Counted from the first letter of the stretch, positions 1-9,978 are shown. The stretch is 64,000 nt of DNA from Acidimicrobiales bacterium (GCA_035547835.1 DASZTW010000005.1:124001-188000); one strand, 5' to 3'. Notes: generated by a model from the sequence alone, not told the origin. Made by a program: numbers and translations.

Positions 1-471
1 GCTCACGTCGAAGTACACGGCCCCGTTGCGCTCGTACGCGTGGCCCTGGTCGATCACCATGCCGATGAACCCGCGGATGTCGGCGATGGCGGACGTGGCA
101 CGCGGCTCGCTCCACGCCGGCAACATGCCGAGCGCGTCCATGTCGTCGTCGAACCGGGCGGTCTCGGCGGCTGCGAGGTCGAGGTAGTGGACCCCGAGCT
201 CCCGGGCCTTGCGGAGGATGTCGTCGTCGACGTCGGTCACATTGCGCACGCACCGCGTCTCGTGGCCGCGGTCTCGCAGGCGTCGCTGCAACACGTCGTA
301 CGTGAGGTAGACGGCGGCGTGCCCGAGGTGCGTCGCGTCGTACGGCGTGATCCCGCACGTGTACATGGTGACGATCGGCCCCGGTTCGAACGGGACCACC
401 CCGGCGCGAGCCGTGTCATACAACCGCATCGGCGGCTGGTCGGGGCGCGTGGACTCGTCGGCCGCGGCCAC
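1..471 (-). CDS. mshC: MshC, cysteine:glucosaminyl-inositol ligase (N-terminal part, runs off the left edge)
   Basis: MshC joins cysteine to GlcN-inositol with ATP in mycothiol synthesis; the fold is that of class I cysteinyl-tRNA synthetase. The visible N-terminal ~157 residues carry CGITPYDATHLGHA, the form of the zinc-Cys plus HIGH-like motif typical of MshC (CysS normally has CGPTVYD and HIGNAR), followed by NVTDVDDD. The KMSKS-like part lies outside the window. Two starts are possible: GTG at 471, just after the preceding stop codon, or ATG at 429 (first residues MRLYDT). The longer form fits the extended N terminus usual in MshC. It lies directly downstream of the F420 reductase gene. 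True CysS is the alternative and is less likely on these motifs. Confidence 0.85.
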   Translation of the reverse strand, partial: MAAADESTRPDQPPMRLYDTARAGVVPFEPGPIVTMYTCGITPYDATHLGHAAVYLTYDVLQRRLRDRGHETRCVRNVTDVDDDILRKARELGVHYLDLAAAETARFDDDMDALGMLPAWSEPRATSAIADIRGFIGMVIDQGHAYERNGAVYFDVS

Positions 472-476
472 GGGTG

Positions 477-1133
477 CTACTCCGGCAGCCCGGTGAGGCG
501 GATCGACAGCCGGGTCTTGTACCGGACGTTCATGCCGACCAGCACCGCGGTGAGCGCTTCGATGGCCCCCGCGGAGCTGAGGCGACCTGCGTCGACGGCT
601 CGCATTCCGGGGATCTCGTCGACCAGGCCCGACGTGACCTTGCGGGCTTCGGGATCGTCGCCGCAGACCATGACGTCGCACTCGACCGGGTGGTCGATGG
701 CGCCCAGCTCGGCGGCTGGCACGTTCTGCCACGCGGCAGCCACCCTCGAGCGCGGGATCGCCGCCTGGATCTCGGCCGCCACCGAACCACGAGCCGGCAC
801 GATCGGCTGAAACGACTTGCCGATCTTGGTGAGCGCGTTGGCCATGGAGATCACGACTTTGCCGTCGAGCTCGTCGGCGAGGTCCATCACCGTCGGCGGC
901 GCGCCCTCCCACGGTGTGGCGACGACCACGACCTCTGCGGCGGCGGCCGCCTTGTTGTCGCCCGCTTCGATGTCGAGCTCGTGACCGGGCCAGGCATCGA
1001 GGATCTCGTTGCGTGCCTGTTCGGCCCGCTCGACGGCCCGGGAGCCGAGCACCACCGTGTGGCCGAGCGACGCCAGCCGGGCCGCGAGACCACTTCCCTG
1101 GGGCCCGGTGGCCCCCAGCACTCCGATACGCAT
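477..1133 (-). CDS. npdG: NADPH-dependent F420 reductase
   Basis: A 218-residue protein with an N-terminal dinucleotide-binding motif, MRIGVLGATGPQGSGLA, followed by the SR pair (GSRAVERA) that in this family contacts the NADPH phosphate. Family members move hydride between NADPH and the deazaflavin F420. The length matches the family (about 210-230 residues). The start is the ATG at 1133, because sequence farther upstream in this frame belongs to the CNNM gene in another frame. Its presence implies that the host makes F420. It sits 5 bp before the possible GTG start of mshC and is probably cotranscribed with it. Confidence 0.88.
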   Translation of the reverse strand: MRIGVLGATGPQGSGLAARLASLGHTVVLGSRAVERAEQARNEILDAWPGHELDIEAGDNKAAAAAEVVVVATPWEGAPPTVMDLADELDGKVVISMANALTKIGKSFQPIVPARGSVAAEIQAAIPRSRVAAAWQNVPAAELGAIDHPVECDVMVCGDDPEARKVTSGLVDEIPGMRAVDAGRLSSAGAIEALTAVLVGMNVRYKTRLSIRLTGLPE

Positions 1134-1143
1134 GGGCGACACC

Positions 1144-2217
1144 CTACCGGCGCGCTTCGCGGCCTCCCTCCCCCGACGGACGTGGCCGCTCGAGGTCCGA
1201 TTCGTCGAGGATGTCGCCGACGAGCTGCTCGAGCAGATCCTCGAGGGTGACCAGGCCGACGGGGTCCGGCCCCTCGCGGACGACCGCGATGTGGATGCGT
1301 GCCCGTTGCATGGCCAACAAGGTCTGGTCGAGGGTCCAGTCCGGCCGGGCGATGAGCATCCGCCGCAGCCGCCCGAGTGGCAGTGGGCGCTCGCGAGCGG
1401 TGACCGGCAACGCCAGGAGGTCCTTGGCGTGCAAGAACCCGAGCACGCGCCGACCGTCGGTGGCCACGACCGGGACTCGGCTGTGGCCACTGGCCACGAA
1501 CACCCCTTCGAGGCCGGCCACGGTGGTCTCGCGGCCGACGGTGGTCACCTGCGCCCAGGGCACCATCACTTCGGAGATCGGCGCTTCGCCGAAGCCGAGG
1601 ACGCCGGCGAGCAGGTCGTGCTCGAACTCGGGGATCAGGCCTTCGTCGGCCGACGACTCGAGCAGCAGCGCGATCTCATCGGCCGAGTGGACCGTGTGGA
1701 GCTCGTCGCGGGGCTGGACCCCGAGCAGACGGGTGACGCCGTTGGCGGCCCAGTTCAGCGCCCGGATCACCGGACCGAACACGAAGACGTACACCCGGTC
1801 GGGAATCGCCAGCCACAACAACGCCCGTTCGGGAGCGGCGATGGCGATGTTCTTCGGGACCATCTCCCCGATCACCATGTGAAGGAAGGAGACGATGACC
1901 AGGGCCAGGATGAAACCGAGGGTGTGGACCAGCCGGTCCGGCAGGCCGTTGCCGACGCCGAGCAGCGACTCGAGCCAAGCCGACACCATCGGCTCGGTCA
2001 CGAAGCCGAGCAGCAGCGACGACATCGTGACCCCGAGCTGTGCACCGGCGAGCTCGAGCGAGAGCGACCGGCTCGCACGCAACGCCAGCGTCGCGCGCCG
2101 GTCCCCACCCTCGGCGAGCGGTTGCAGCACCGTGCGCCGGCTGGTGATCAGCGCGAACTCGACGGCCACGAAGAACGCGTTCGCCACCAGCAAGGCGATG
2201 GTCGCGACGACGTTCAT
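1144..2217 (-). CDS. CNNM/CorC-family membrane protein with CBS pair, short form
   Basis: A 357-residue protein. Residues ~1-190 form a DUF21 (CNNM) membrane domain with several hydrophobic helices (ALLVANAFFVAVEFALI; SSLLLGFV). Residues ~215-335 are two CBS domains, with the HSRVPV segment common in these proteins. Relatives are linked to Mg2+/Co2+ export or resistance and were once called haemolysins. This copy ends just after the CBS pair and lacks the C-terminal CorC_HlyC domain that its neighbour has. Its ATG overlaps the stop of the upstream paralogue by 4 bp (ATGA), so the two are translationally coupled and may form a heteromer (inference). Confidence 0.85.
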   Translation of the reverse strand: MNVVATIALLVANAFFVAVEFALITSRRTVLQPLAEGGDRRATLALRASRSLSLELAGAQLGVTMSSLLLGFVTEPMVSAWLESLLGVGNGLPDRLVHTLGFILALVIVSFLHMVIGEMVPKNIAIAAPERALLWLAIPDRVYVFVFGPVIRALNWAANGVTRLLGVQPRDELHTVHSADEIALLLESSADEGLIPEFEHDLLAGVLGFGEAPISEVMVPWAQVTTVGRETTVAGLEGVFVASGHSRVPVVATDGRRVLGFLHAKDLLALPVTARERPLPLGRLRRMLIARPDWTLDQTLLAMQRARIHIAVVREGPDPVGLVTLEDLLEQLVGDILDESDLERPRPSGEGGREARR

Positions 2218-3647
2218 GGGTCTGCCTGGTCGCCGTCGCCCGCCGAGCCCGTGTCGTCCGGCGGGGTGACGCGGACGGACACCACCCGGTGGCGCTCCAC
2301 GGCCGTCACTTCGAGGGCCCAGCCGTCGAGGCCGACTCGCTCGCCCGGCGACGGGATGTGGCCGAGCCGTTGCAGCACGAATCCCGCCAAGGTCTCGTAC
2401 GGACCATCGGGGATGCGCAGGCCCACCGCGTCGAACAGCTCGTCGGGGTGCAGCGCCGCCGACACCACCACGCTCTCCCCCGGACCGGGCACGGTGACCG
2501 ACGCCGGCATCGGGTCGTACTCATCGGTGATCTCCCCGACGATCTCCTCGAGCAGGTCCTCCAACGTGACGATGCCCGCCGTGCCGCCGTGCTCGTCGAC
2601 CACCACCGCCAGGTGCAAGCGCCGCGCCCGGAGGTCGAGCAGGAGGTCGTCGAGCGGCCGCGTCTCGGGCACCACGTGCGCGGCGGTGACCAGCTCGTCG
2701 ATCGTGGCCGAGTCGCGCCGATCGGCGGGCACCCGGTACACGTCCTTGACGTGCACGATTCCGACCAGGTCGTCGAGATCGCCACGCTGCACCGGGAAGC
2801 GGCTGTGGCCGGTCTCGATCGACGCCGCGATCAGCGCCGGCACCGACGTGCCCACTTCCAGCGCCCGCACCTCGACCCGGGGCACCAGCGCGTCGGCCGC
2901 CGTCTTGTCACCGAAGCGGATGGACCGGGTGACCAGCTGCACCGCTTCGCGGTCGATGGCCCCCTGCTCCCCCGACAGGCGAATCAGCAGCTCGAGCTCC
3001 TCGACCGAACGGGCCGACGCCAGCTCCTCGCGAGGCTCCACGCCGAAGCGCCGCACCACCCAGTTGGCTGCCCCGTTCGACACCCGGATGATCGGGGTCA
3101 TGGCCAAGCTGAACAGCCGCAACGGCCCCGACAGGTTCTGCGCGGCACGCTCGGGTCTGGCCAGCACGATGTTCTTCGGTACCAGCTCGCCCAGCACCAT
3201 CGACGCGACGGTGGACAGCACCAACGCGACCACGACCGACGTGCCTCGCGCGCCGCGCTCGCCGATCAGTGCGGCCACCGGGTGGTGGAACAGGCGGGCC
3301 AGGACGGGCTCCGCGAGCACGCCGAGCACCAGGCTGCACAACGTGACGCCGAGCTGCGCTCCCGACAAGTGAAACGACAACCGGCGGATCACGCCGAGCA
3401 CCAGGCGCGACCGCCGCCCGCCGCGGGCCGCGGACTGCTCCATCCGGGTGCGGTCGACGGCGACCAGCGCGAACTCCGCCGCAACAAAGAACGCCGTGGC
3501 CACCAACAACAGCACGACGCTCACGACGCCGAGCACCGCTTTGGCAGTGGGGAGGTTCAGCGGAGACGCTCCTCGTCGGCGGACTCGGGTGGTCGGGCCA
3601 TGGTGGACAGTCTGGTCGGCCCGCGCGCTGGGCCGCGGGACCGCCAC
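2214..3647 (-). CDS. CNNM/CorC-family membrane protein, full-length form
   Basis: A protein of up to 477 residues: DUF21 membrane domain, two CBS domains (ETGHSRFPV; DEHGGTAGIVTLEDLLEEIVGEI), then a C-terminal CorC_HlyC domain of about 80 residues (DGPYETLAGFVLQRLG). Related proteins are putative divalent cation exporters. The ATG at 3647 gives a hydrophilic 30-residue tail before the first helix. A CTG preceded by GAGGAG, or the GTG at 3536, would start right at the helix, so the start is uncertain. It is the first gene of a coupled pair with the short paralogue at 1144-2217. Confidence 0.85.
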   Translation of the reverse strand: MAVPRPSARADQTVHHGPTTRVRRRGASPLNLPTAKAVLGVVSVVLLLVATAFFVAAEFALVAVDRTRMEQSAARGGRRSRLVLGVIRRLSFHLSGAQLGVTLCSLVLGVLAEPVLARLFHHPVAALIGERGARGTSVVVALVLSTVASMVLGELVPKNIVLARPERAAQNLSGPLRLFSLAMTPIIRVSNGAANWVVRRFGVEPREELASARSVEELELLIRLSGEQGAIDREAVQLVTRSIRFGDKTAADALVPRVEVRALEVGTSVPALIAASIETGHSRFPVQRGDLDDLVGIVHVKDVYRVPADRRDSATIDELVTAAHVVPETRPLDDLLLDLRARRLHLAVVVDEHGGTAGIVTLEDLLEEIVGEITDEYDPMPASVTVPGPGESVVVSAALHPDELFDAVGLRIPDGPYETLAGFVLQRLGHIPSPGERVGLDGWALEVTAVERHRVVSVRVTPPDDTGSAGDGDQADP

Positions 3648-3738
3648 GTGACCATCAGGAGGTGGCGGAGCGCCGCGTGCGGAGGGGTCCCTCCCGGCTC
3701 GGTCTGACGCGGGACGGGCGAGCCAGCAGAATCAGCCC

Positions 3739-4572
3739 GTGACCGCCACTTCCCCGCCCGCCGCGCCCCCACCCTCGTCGAGGGACGCCGAGGCCGTCCT
3801 CGACTTGGAGTCGGTGACGGTCCGGCGCGACGACCGGGCCATCCTCGACGGCGTGTCGTGGACGGTGCGCGACGGGGAACGGTGGGTGGTGCTCGGGCCG
3901 AACGGCGCCGGCAAGACCACCCTCATGCGGGTGGCGTCGTTGTACCTCCACCCCACGTCGGGCCGCGTGAGGGTGCTCGGCGAGGAGCTCGGCAGTACCG
4001 ATGTCCGCCAGCTCCGCACCCGGATCGGCGTAGCCAGCCAGGCGTTCGCGGACTTGCTGCGTCCCGACCTGCTGGTCGAGGACGTGGTCGTCACGGCGCG
4101 GTTCGGCGCGCTCGAGCCCTGGTGGCACACGTACACCGACGCCGACCGGAGCCGCGCCCGCGACCTGCTGGCCCGCCTCGGGATCGGCCACCTCGCAAAC
4201 CACGCGTTCGGTACGTTGTCGTCCGGCGAACGCCAGCGGGCCCAACTGGCTCGCACGTTGATGGGTGACCCCGGGCTGCTCCTGCTCGACGAGCCGACCG
4301 CGGGACTCGACTTGGCGGCCCGTGAGGACCTGCTGGGTCGCCTCACCGACCTGGCGGCCGACCCGACGGTCGCCCCACTGGTGCAGGTGACTCACCACAC
4401 CGAGGAGATCCCCGCCGACTTCACGCACGCCTTGTTGTTGCAGGCAGGCCGGGTGCTGGCCCAAGGCCCGCTCGACACCACGTTGACCGCCGAGTCCTTG
4501 TCGACCTGCTTCGGGATCCCGCTCAGCCTCGAACGCCGCGACGGCCGCTGGCTCGCCTGGTCCCGCCGCTGA
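3739..4572 (+). CDS. ABC transporter ATP-binding protein, stand-alone
   Basis: A 277-residue soluble ATPase with Walker A GPNGAGKTT (~53-61), signature LSSGERQRAQLARTL, Walker B LLLLDEPTAGLDL and switch histidine in QVTHHTEE. No permease or binding protein is adjacent, so its partner and substrate are unknown. The sequence style resembles stand-alone ModF-like ATPases. Convergent with glgX; a large palindrome lies between the two genes. Confidence 0.85.
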   Translation: MTATSPPAAPPPSSRDAEAVLDLESVTVRRDDRAILDGVSWTVRDGERWVVLGPNGAGKTTLMRVASLYLHPTSGRVRVLGEELGSTDVRQLRTRIGVASQAFADLLRPDLLVEDVVVTARFGALEPWWHTYTDADRSRARDLLARLGIGHLANHAFGTLSSGERQRAQLARTLMGDPGLLLLDEPTAGLDLAAREDLLGRLTDLAADPTVAPLVQVTHHTEEIPADFTHALLLQAGRVLAQGPLDTTLTAESLSTCFGIPLSLERRDGRWLAWSRR

Positions 4573-4597
4573 CCCGACCCCAGCCGGCTCCACCCCG

Positions 4598-4650
4598 CCC
4601 TGCTGTGAGCACGCAGCCACCCACCAGGTGGTCAAGTGCTCACAGCAGGG
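4598..4650. repeat. Palindromic repeat family A, single copy at a convergent junction
   Basis: Perfect 15-bp arms, CCCTGCTGTGAGCAC (4598-4612) and its reverse complement (4636-4650), enclose a second near-palindrome CCACCAGGTGG (4621-4631). Relatives occur at 20627-20841 (three copies) and 44371-44413. It lies between the convergent ABC ATPase and glgX genes and covers the last codons of glgX. It could act as a bidirectional terminator hairpin, although no U-tract follows either arm. Confidence 0.85.
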
Positions 4651-6803
4651 AGACGTTGCAGGACCACCAGCGATCGGGGGGTCACCGTGACCTGGTCGCC
4701 GGCGGACCAGCGCGGCGAGTCGACGGTGACCGGAGCCGGCGGAGCGGGCTCGTGGGTACTGAGGACCTGCACCCAGCCGGCGCCCCATTCGGCCGACGGC
4801 AACGTGAACGCCACGTCGCCCTCGGCCACCGACCAGCACACATAGAACGTGTCGTCGTGGCGGACCTCGCCGTGCGGGCCGGTGCCGGCGATCGCTTCGC
4901 CGTTGAGGAACGTCGCGAAGGCAACGCCATCGTCGCGCTCCCACTCCTCCGGTGTCATCGGGTGTCCCGACGGGTCGAACCACGCCACGTCGGGCAGGCC
5001 CCCGTCGACCACGGGCTCGCCCTGGAGCCACCGGTGGCGACGCAAGTTGGGATGGTCGGCGCGGAACCGCGCGAGCCACTGCGTGAACGCCACCAGGTCC
5101 CAGTCGACCGCCGACCAGTCGATCCACGACACGTCGGAGTCCTGGCAGTACGCGTTGTTGTTGCCGCGCTGGGTGCGGCCCAGCTCGTCGCCGGCGAGCA
5201 GCATCGGCACGCCCTGTGAGAGCAGCAACGTGGCCAGAAAGTTCTGGCGCTGCCGGAAGCGCAGGGCGCGAACGGCGGGGTCGTCCGTGGGACCCTCGAC
5301 GCCGCCGTTCCACGACCGGTTGTCGTCGGAGCCGTCGCGGTTGTCCTCGCCGTTGGCCTCGTTGTGCTTGTGCTCGTAGGACACCAGGTCGGCCAACGTG
5401 AACCCGTCGTGGCACGTCACGAAGTTGATGCTCGCCGACGGTCGCCGGGCCGATGTGGCGTACAGGTCAGAGCTGCCCGACAGCCGGCGCGCGAACTCGC
5501 CGAGCGACCCACCCCGGCCGCGCCAGTGGTCTCGGACCTCGTCGCGGTACCGCCCGTTCCACTCGGTCCACAGCGGCGGGAAGTTGCCGACCTGGTAGCC
5601 GCCCTCGCCCAGGTCCCACGGCTCGGCGATCAGCTTCACTCGACTGATGACGGGGTCCTGCTGGATCAAGTTGAAGAACGACGACAGCTCGTCGACGTCG
5701 TGGAGCTCCCGGGCCAGCGTGGCCGCGAGGTCGAACCGGAACCCGTCGATGTGGAGGTCCTCCACCCAGTACCGGAGTGAGTCCATGATGAGCTGCAACA
5801 CGTTGGGGTGGCGCATGTTCATCGAGTTCCCAGTGCCGGTGTAGTCGATGTTGCGGTGCAGGTCGGCCGGATCGAGGCGGTAGTAGCTGGCGTTGTCCAA
5901 CCCCCGGAAGGCGAGCGAGGGCCCGCCGCGGCCACCTTCGGCCGTGTGGTTGTACACGACGTCGAGGATCACTTCGATGCCGGCAGCGTGCAACGACCGC
6001 ACCATCTCCTTGAACTCGCGCACCTGCTCACCGCGCTGGCCCGAGGCGGCGTACTCGTTGTGGGGCGCGAAGAACCCGATCGAGTCGTAGCCCCAGTAGT
6101 TGCGCAGGCCCTGGTCGACCAAGCGCCGCCGGTGGATGAACTGGTGCACCGGCAGCAGCTCGACCGCGGTCACCCCCATCGACTGGAGGTGCTCGACGAC
6201 GGACGGATGGGTCAGCCCGCGGTACGTGCCCCGGTCGTGTTCGGGCACGTCCGGGTGGGTGCGGGTGAGTCCTTTGACGTGCGCCTCGTAGACGAACGTG
6301 TCGGACCAGGCGGTGTCGGGCCGGCGGTCGCCGCGCCAGTCGAATGCAGGGTCCACCACGACCGAGCGCGGCACGAACGGCGCGCTGTCGCGATCGTCGG
6401 GCGGCGCGTCGGGGTCGGCTTCGAGGTTTGCGCCGCCGTGGCCGAACACGGCGTCGTCCCACCGCACGGTGCCCTCGACGGCCCGCGCGTACGGGTCGAG
6501 TAGCAGCTTGGTGGGGTTGCACCGGTGGCCCTCGGCCGGTGCCCACGGCCCGTGCACCCGGAACCCGTACCGCTGACCGGGCGCCACGCCCGGCACCTCG
6601 CCGTGGAAGACCCAGCCCGTGTGCTCGGGCAAGGTGTGGCGTCGTTCGTTGCCGCCGTCGTCGAAGAGGCAGACCTCGACCGACTCGGCGGCTTCGGAGA
6701 ACACCGCGAAGTTGGTGACCACGCGCCCGCCGTCGTGGCGGGTCGTGGCGCCGAACGGGTGCGGTCGGCCAGGCCACAGCCGGGCGTCGTCGACGGGAGC
6801 CAT
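4632..6803 (-). CDS. glgX: Glycogen debranching enzyme GlgX
   Basis: A 723-residue GH13 isoamylase-type enzyme that cleaves alpha-1,6 branches during glycogen breakdown. An N-terminal CBM48-like domain (starting RPHPFGATTR, NFAVFSEAAE) precedes the catalytic barrel with DGFRFD (nucleophile Asp near residue 358), LIAEPWD (acid/base Glu) and NFVTCHDGFTL (third Asp). ATG at 6803 is chosen because the N terminus then matches GlgX and clears the upstream SRPBCC gene by 28 bp. The last four residues (AVST) and the stop codon are supplied by the palindromic repeat at 4598-4650. No other glycogen gene is in the window. Confidence 0.93.
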   Translation of the reverse strand: MAPVDDARLWPGRPHPFGATTRHDGGRVVTNFAVFSEAAESVEVCLFDDGGNERRHTLPEHTGWVFHGEVPGVAPGQRYGFRVHGPWAPAEGHRCNPTKLLLDPYARAVEGTVRWDDAVFGHGGANLEADPDAPPDDRDSAPFVPRSVVVDPAFDWRGDRRPDTAWSDTFVYEAHVKGLTRTHPDVPEHDRGTYRGLTHPSVVEHLQSMGVTAVELLPVHQFIHRRRLVDQGLRNYWGYDSIGFFAPHNEYAASGQRGEQVREFKEMVRSLHAAGIEVILDVVYNHTAEGGRGGPSLAFRGLDNASYYRLDPADLHRNIDYTGTGNSMNMRHPNVLQLIMDSLRYWVEDLHIDGFRFDLAATLARELHDVDELSSFFNLIQQDPVISRVKLIAEPWDLGEGGYQVGNFPPLWTEWNGRYRDEVRDHWRGRGGSLGEFARRLSGSSDLYATSARRPSASINFVTCHDGFTLADLVSYEHKHNEANGEDNRDGSDDNRSWNGGVEGPTDDPAVRALRFRQRQNFLATLLLSQGVPMLLAGDELGRTQRGNNNAYCQDSDVSWIDWSAVDWDLVAFTQWLARFRADHPNLRRHRWLQGEPVVDGGLPDVAWFDPSGHPMTPEEWERDDGVAFATFLNGEAIAGTGPHGEVRHDDTFYVCWSVAEGDVAFTLPSAEWGAGWVQVLSTHEPAPPAPVTVDSPRWSAGDQVTVTPRSLVVLQRLPAVST

Positions 6804-6831
6804 GCCGGGTTCGGTGACCTGGTCGCCCTGG

Positions 6832-7311
6832 TCAGGAGCCCGCGCCGGGGCCGGTCTCTGGAGCTGGCGCGCCGGGTGGGCCCGCCGCGGCCAGGTCACG
6901 CAGGCGGTCACGCGATCGGCGCACCTCGTCGGCGAGCAGACGCTCGAGCACCGCACCGAAGAGCCCGCCGCCGTAGTGGAGATGCATGTCGAGGCGCCGG
7001 CGGTCGCCGTCGTCGGCCAGCTCGGCCTGCAACACCCACGCCGAGTGCTGGCGGCCGTCGAGCTCCTGGCGCTCGAAGACGACCAGTCGCTCCTCCTCGC
7101 GCCGGGAGCGGACCATGCGCAACCGCTTGGTCCGCGCCAGGGGTCCGAGCCGGCCGCGCAAGTCGACGATCCACGCTTCGGCCTCGCCGGAGGGATCGGC
7201 GACGACCCGGCTGACGATGTCGAGCCACCGGGGATACGTGGTCAGGTCGTCGACCCACGCGAACAAGGTCGACGCCGGCGCGTCGGTGTCGAGGGTCGCC
7301 GTGAGGTCCAC
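6832..7311 (-). CDS. SRPBCC (polyketide cyclase/START-like) protein
   Basis: A 159-residue protein starting with GTG. It has the typical opening of the SRPBCC fold (LTATLDTDAPASTLFAWVDD, then TYPRWLDIV) and a C-terminal long helix (LERLLADEVRRSRDRLRDL). Such proteins bind hydrophobic ligands in a deep pocket; the ligand here is unknown. It lies 10 bp downstream of the thiamine pyrophosphokinase gene and upstream of glgX, probably in the same transcript. The C-terminal tail is Pro/Gly/Ala-rich and likely disordered. Confidence 0.75.
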   Translation of the reverse strand: MDLTATLDTDAPASTLFAWVDDLTTYPRWLDIVSRVVADPSGEAEAWIVDLRGRLGPLARTKRLRMVRSRREEERLVVFERQELDGRQHSAWVLQAELADDGDRRRLDMHLHYGGGLFGAVLERLLADEVRRSRDRLRDLAAAGPPGAPAPETGPGAGS

Positions 7312-7321
7312 GGCGTTGTTT

Positions 7322-7999
7322 CTAGTGCGTGTCGCCCAGATGTTCGGCTTCCGGTTGGATCACGGTCACGATCCCCCCGTCGACTGCGACGCCGGCCGTC
7401 GCGCCGGTGAGCTCGTTGCTCACGCCCCGGGCCACGCCAGGCTCCAGCGCGTCACCGTCGAGCTGCCAGCGCAGCCCGACCGTCCGCACGCCGTGCGCGG
7501 GCCCATGGAGGGCGAGGAGGGTGACGAGCGAGCCGGGTGCGCCGCCCACCGACACGCTGCGGGCCGGCACGGCAATCGCCAAGCGCGACCCGCCGTACCA
7601 CGCCTCGACCGGCGCGTGCGCGCCCAAGGCGACGGCCACGGGCCCGAGCACCGCCACGTTGGCCAGCAGGTGATCGAGCCGGCCCCCGGCGCCCCCGACC
7701 ACCACGAGCGCGTCCGGCTCGAGCGAGATCGCAAGGTCGAGTGCCAGCTCCAAGTCCGTCTCGTCCTTGTCGCTCGGGTGGCGGTGGACGGCGGCGCCGG
7801 CCCCCTCGACCGCGGCGAGCACGCTGGCAGGGATCGAGTCGAGGTCACCGACCACGTGATGGACCGGGAGTCCCGCGTCGAGGGCGTGCCCGGCACCGGA
7901 GTCCGCGGCGATGATCACCGAGCAGAGCGCGGCGGCCCGTGCGGCGGCGCCACCCAATGGTCCCCCGCCGGTTACGACGGCGACGGACGGTCGGCTCAC
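7322..7999 (-). CDS. thiN: Thiamine pyrophosphokinase
   Basis: A 225-residue enzyme expected to transfer pyrophosphate from ATP to thiamine, giving thiamine diphosphate. The catalytic-domain motifs VVGDLDSIP and SDKDETDLELAL (acidic Mg2+ site) are present, followed by GGAGGRLDHLLAN. The C-terminal half corresponds to the thiamine-binding beta domain. The GTG start at 7999 overlaps the stop of the upstream membrane-protein gene (GTGA), so it is coupled to the end of the Liv transporter operon. Whether that transporter handles a thiamine precursor is speculation. Confidence 0.85.
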   Translation of the reverse strand: MSRPSVAVVTGGGPLGGAAARAAALCSVIIAADSGAGHALDAGLPVHHVVGDLDSIPASVLAAVEGAGAAVHRHPSDKDETDLELALDLAISLEPDALVVVGGAGGRLDHLLANVAVLGPVAVALGAHAPVEAWYGGSRLAIAVPARSVSVGGAPGSLVTLLALHGPAHGVRTVGLRWQLDGDALEPGVARGVSNELTGATAGVAVDGGIVTVIQPEAEHLGDTH

Positions 8000-8446
8000 T
8001 TGTCGCCGGTGCCGCGCAGCGCCTCGACGAGCTGTTCGGTCTGCTGGGCCTGCTCGAAGGCCGAGCGCGCCAGCCAGAAGCGCAGGAAGCGGCCGAACGA
8101 GTACCGCAGGTACAAGACCCCGCCGACGACCACGAGCGTCAAGCCGAACAGTGCGCTGACGACCATGTCACGTTGCTGCAGCGGGTTCCGGGTGCTGTGG
8201 CCCACGAAGTACGAAACGATCACCCACACCACGCCCAACGCCATCGCCACCGCGCCGAGGCGGATGAACGTCCGCTCGCGGTTCACGACCGGGTCGCGGA
8301 GCCCGAGCTCGGCGACCTCGGCGCGAAAGCGCGCGACGCGGTCGCCGTTCACCGGCGCGCCCGCGGCCGGCGACGTGTCGCTCCCGCCGCCTGCGGCGTC
8401 GTCGGACGACGCGTCATCGGCCGACAGGGACGTGGGTTCGAGTTCC

Positions 8447-8454
<8 letters not shown>
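7996..8454 (-). CDS. Small membrane protein coupled to livF
   Basis: A 152-residue protein of unknown function. It has a hydrophilic, Ser/Asp/Gly-rich N terminus (1-45), then two transmembrane helices (LGAVAMALGVVWVIVSYFVG and SALFGLTLVVVGGVLYL) and a charged C-terminal helix. GTG at 8454 is chosen because it overlaps the livF stop by 8 bp; longer versions would run deep into livF. It couples on to the thiamine pyrophosphokinase start. I do not recognise a family. Confidence 0.72.
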
Positions 8455-9246
<792 letters not shown>

Positions 9247-9250
<4 letters not shown>

Positions 9251-9978
9251 GACGCCTCCTTCTGGGCCCCGAGATAGGCGGCCAGGACCGCCTCGTTCGT
9301 GCGGATCTCGTCGGGGCTGCCCACCGCGAGGACCCGGCCGAAGTCGAGCACGTGGATCGGATCGCAGACCTCCATCACCAACCGCATGTCGTGTTCGACC
9401 ATCACCACGGCCAACCCGCCGGCCGCGAGCTCGCGCAGCAAGGCGGCGAAGGTGGCGGTCTCGGTGTCGTCTTGCCCCGACGCCGGCTCGTCGAGGAGCA
9501 GCACGGAAGGATCGCAAGCCAGCGCCCGGGCGAGCTCGACGAGCCGCGCCTGCCCGGTGGGCAGGTTCGTGACGCGCTCGTCCGCGCGGCCGAGCAAGCC
9601 GACCCGGTCGAGCAGCTCGTCCACCCGTCGGCGGGTGGCACCCGTGGCCCGCAAGGCCCGCTGCGTCTCGACGGCCACTTGCACGTTCTCGCGGACGCTC
9701 ATCATCGTGAACAGCTCGAGACGCTGGAACGTGCGGGCCAGGCCGAGGCGGGCGCGGCGCGTGGGGTTCTTGCCGAGGAGGGACTCGCCGCGCAGCAGCA
9801 CGTCGCCGGAGTCGGGCTTCAACAACCCACAGATGATGTTGAACATCGTGGTCTTGCCGGCGCCGTTCGGACCGATGAGACCCGTGATGTGGCGGGGATC
9901 GGCGTGCAGCGTGGCGCCGCTGAGCGCCCGGTTGCCGCCGAACGTCACCGTGAGGTCGCGTGCTTCGAGGAGCGCCAT
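9247..9978 (-). CDS. livG: Branched-chain-amino-acid-type ABC ATPase LivG
   Basis: A 243-residue ATPase with Walker A GPNGAGKTT, the LivG-type segment RTFQRLELFTMMSVRENV, signature LPTGQARLVELARALA (the usual Ser of the signature is Pro-Thr here) and Walker B VLLLDEPASGQDD. ATG at 9978 overlaps the permease stop by one base (TGATG); sequence farther upstream in this frame is not LivG-like. Second cytoplasmic ATPase of the importer. Confidence 0.9.

Noticed and set aside
477-1490. Longer F420-reductase reading frame starting at 1490
   Set aside because: The extra N-terminal residues are antisense-like, low-complexity sequence overlapping the CNNM gene; the Rossmann motif begins at the ATG at 1133.
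3655-5415. 586-residue minus-strand frame through the ABC ATPase gene and glgX end
   Set aside because: Arg/Pro/Gly-rich with no domain; it runs antisense to the clear ABC ATPase.
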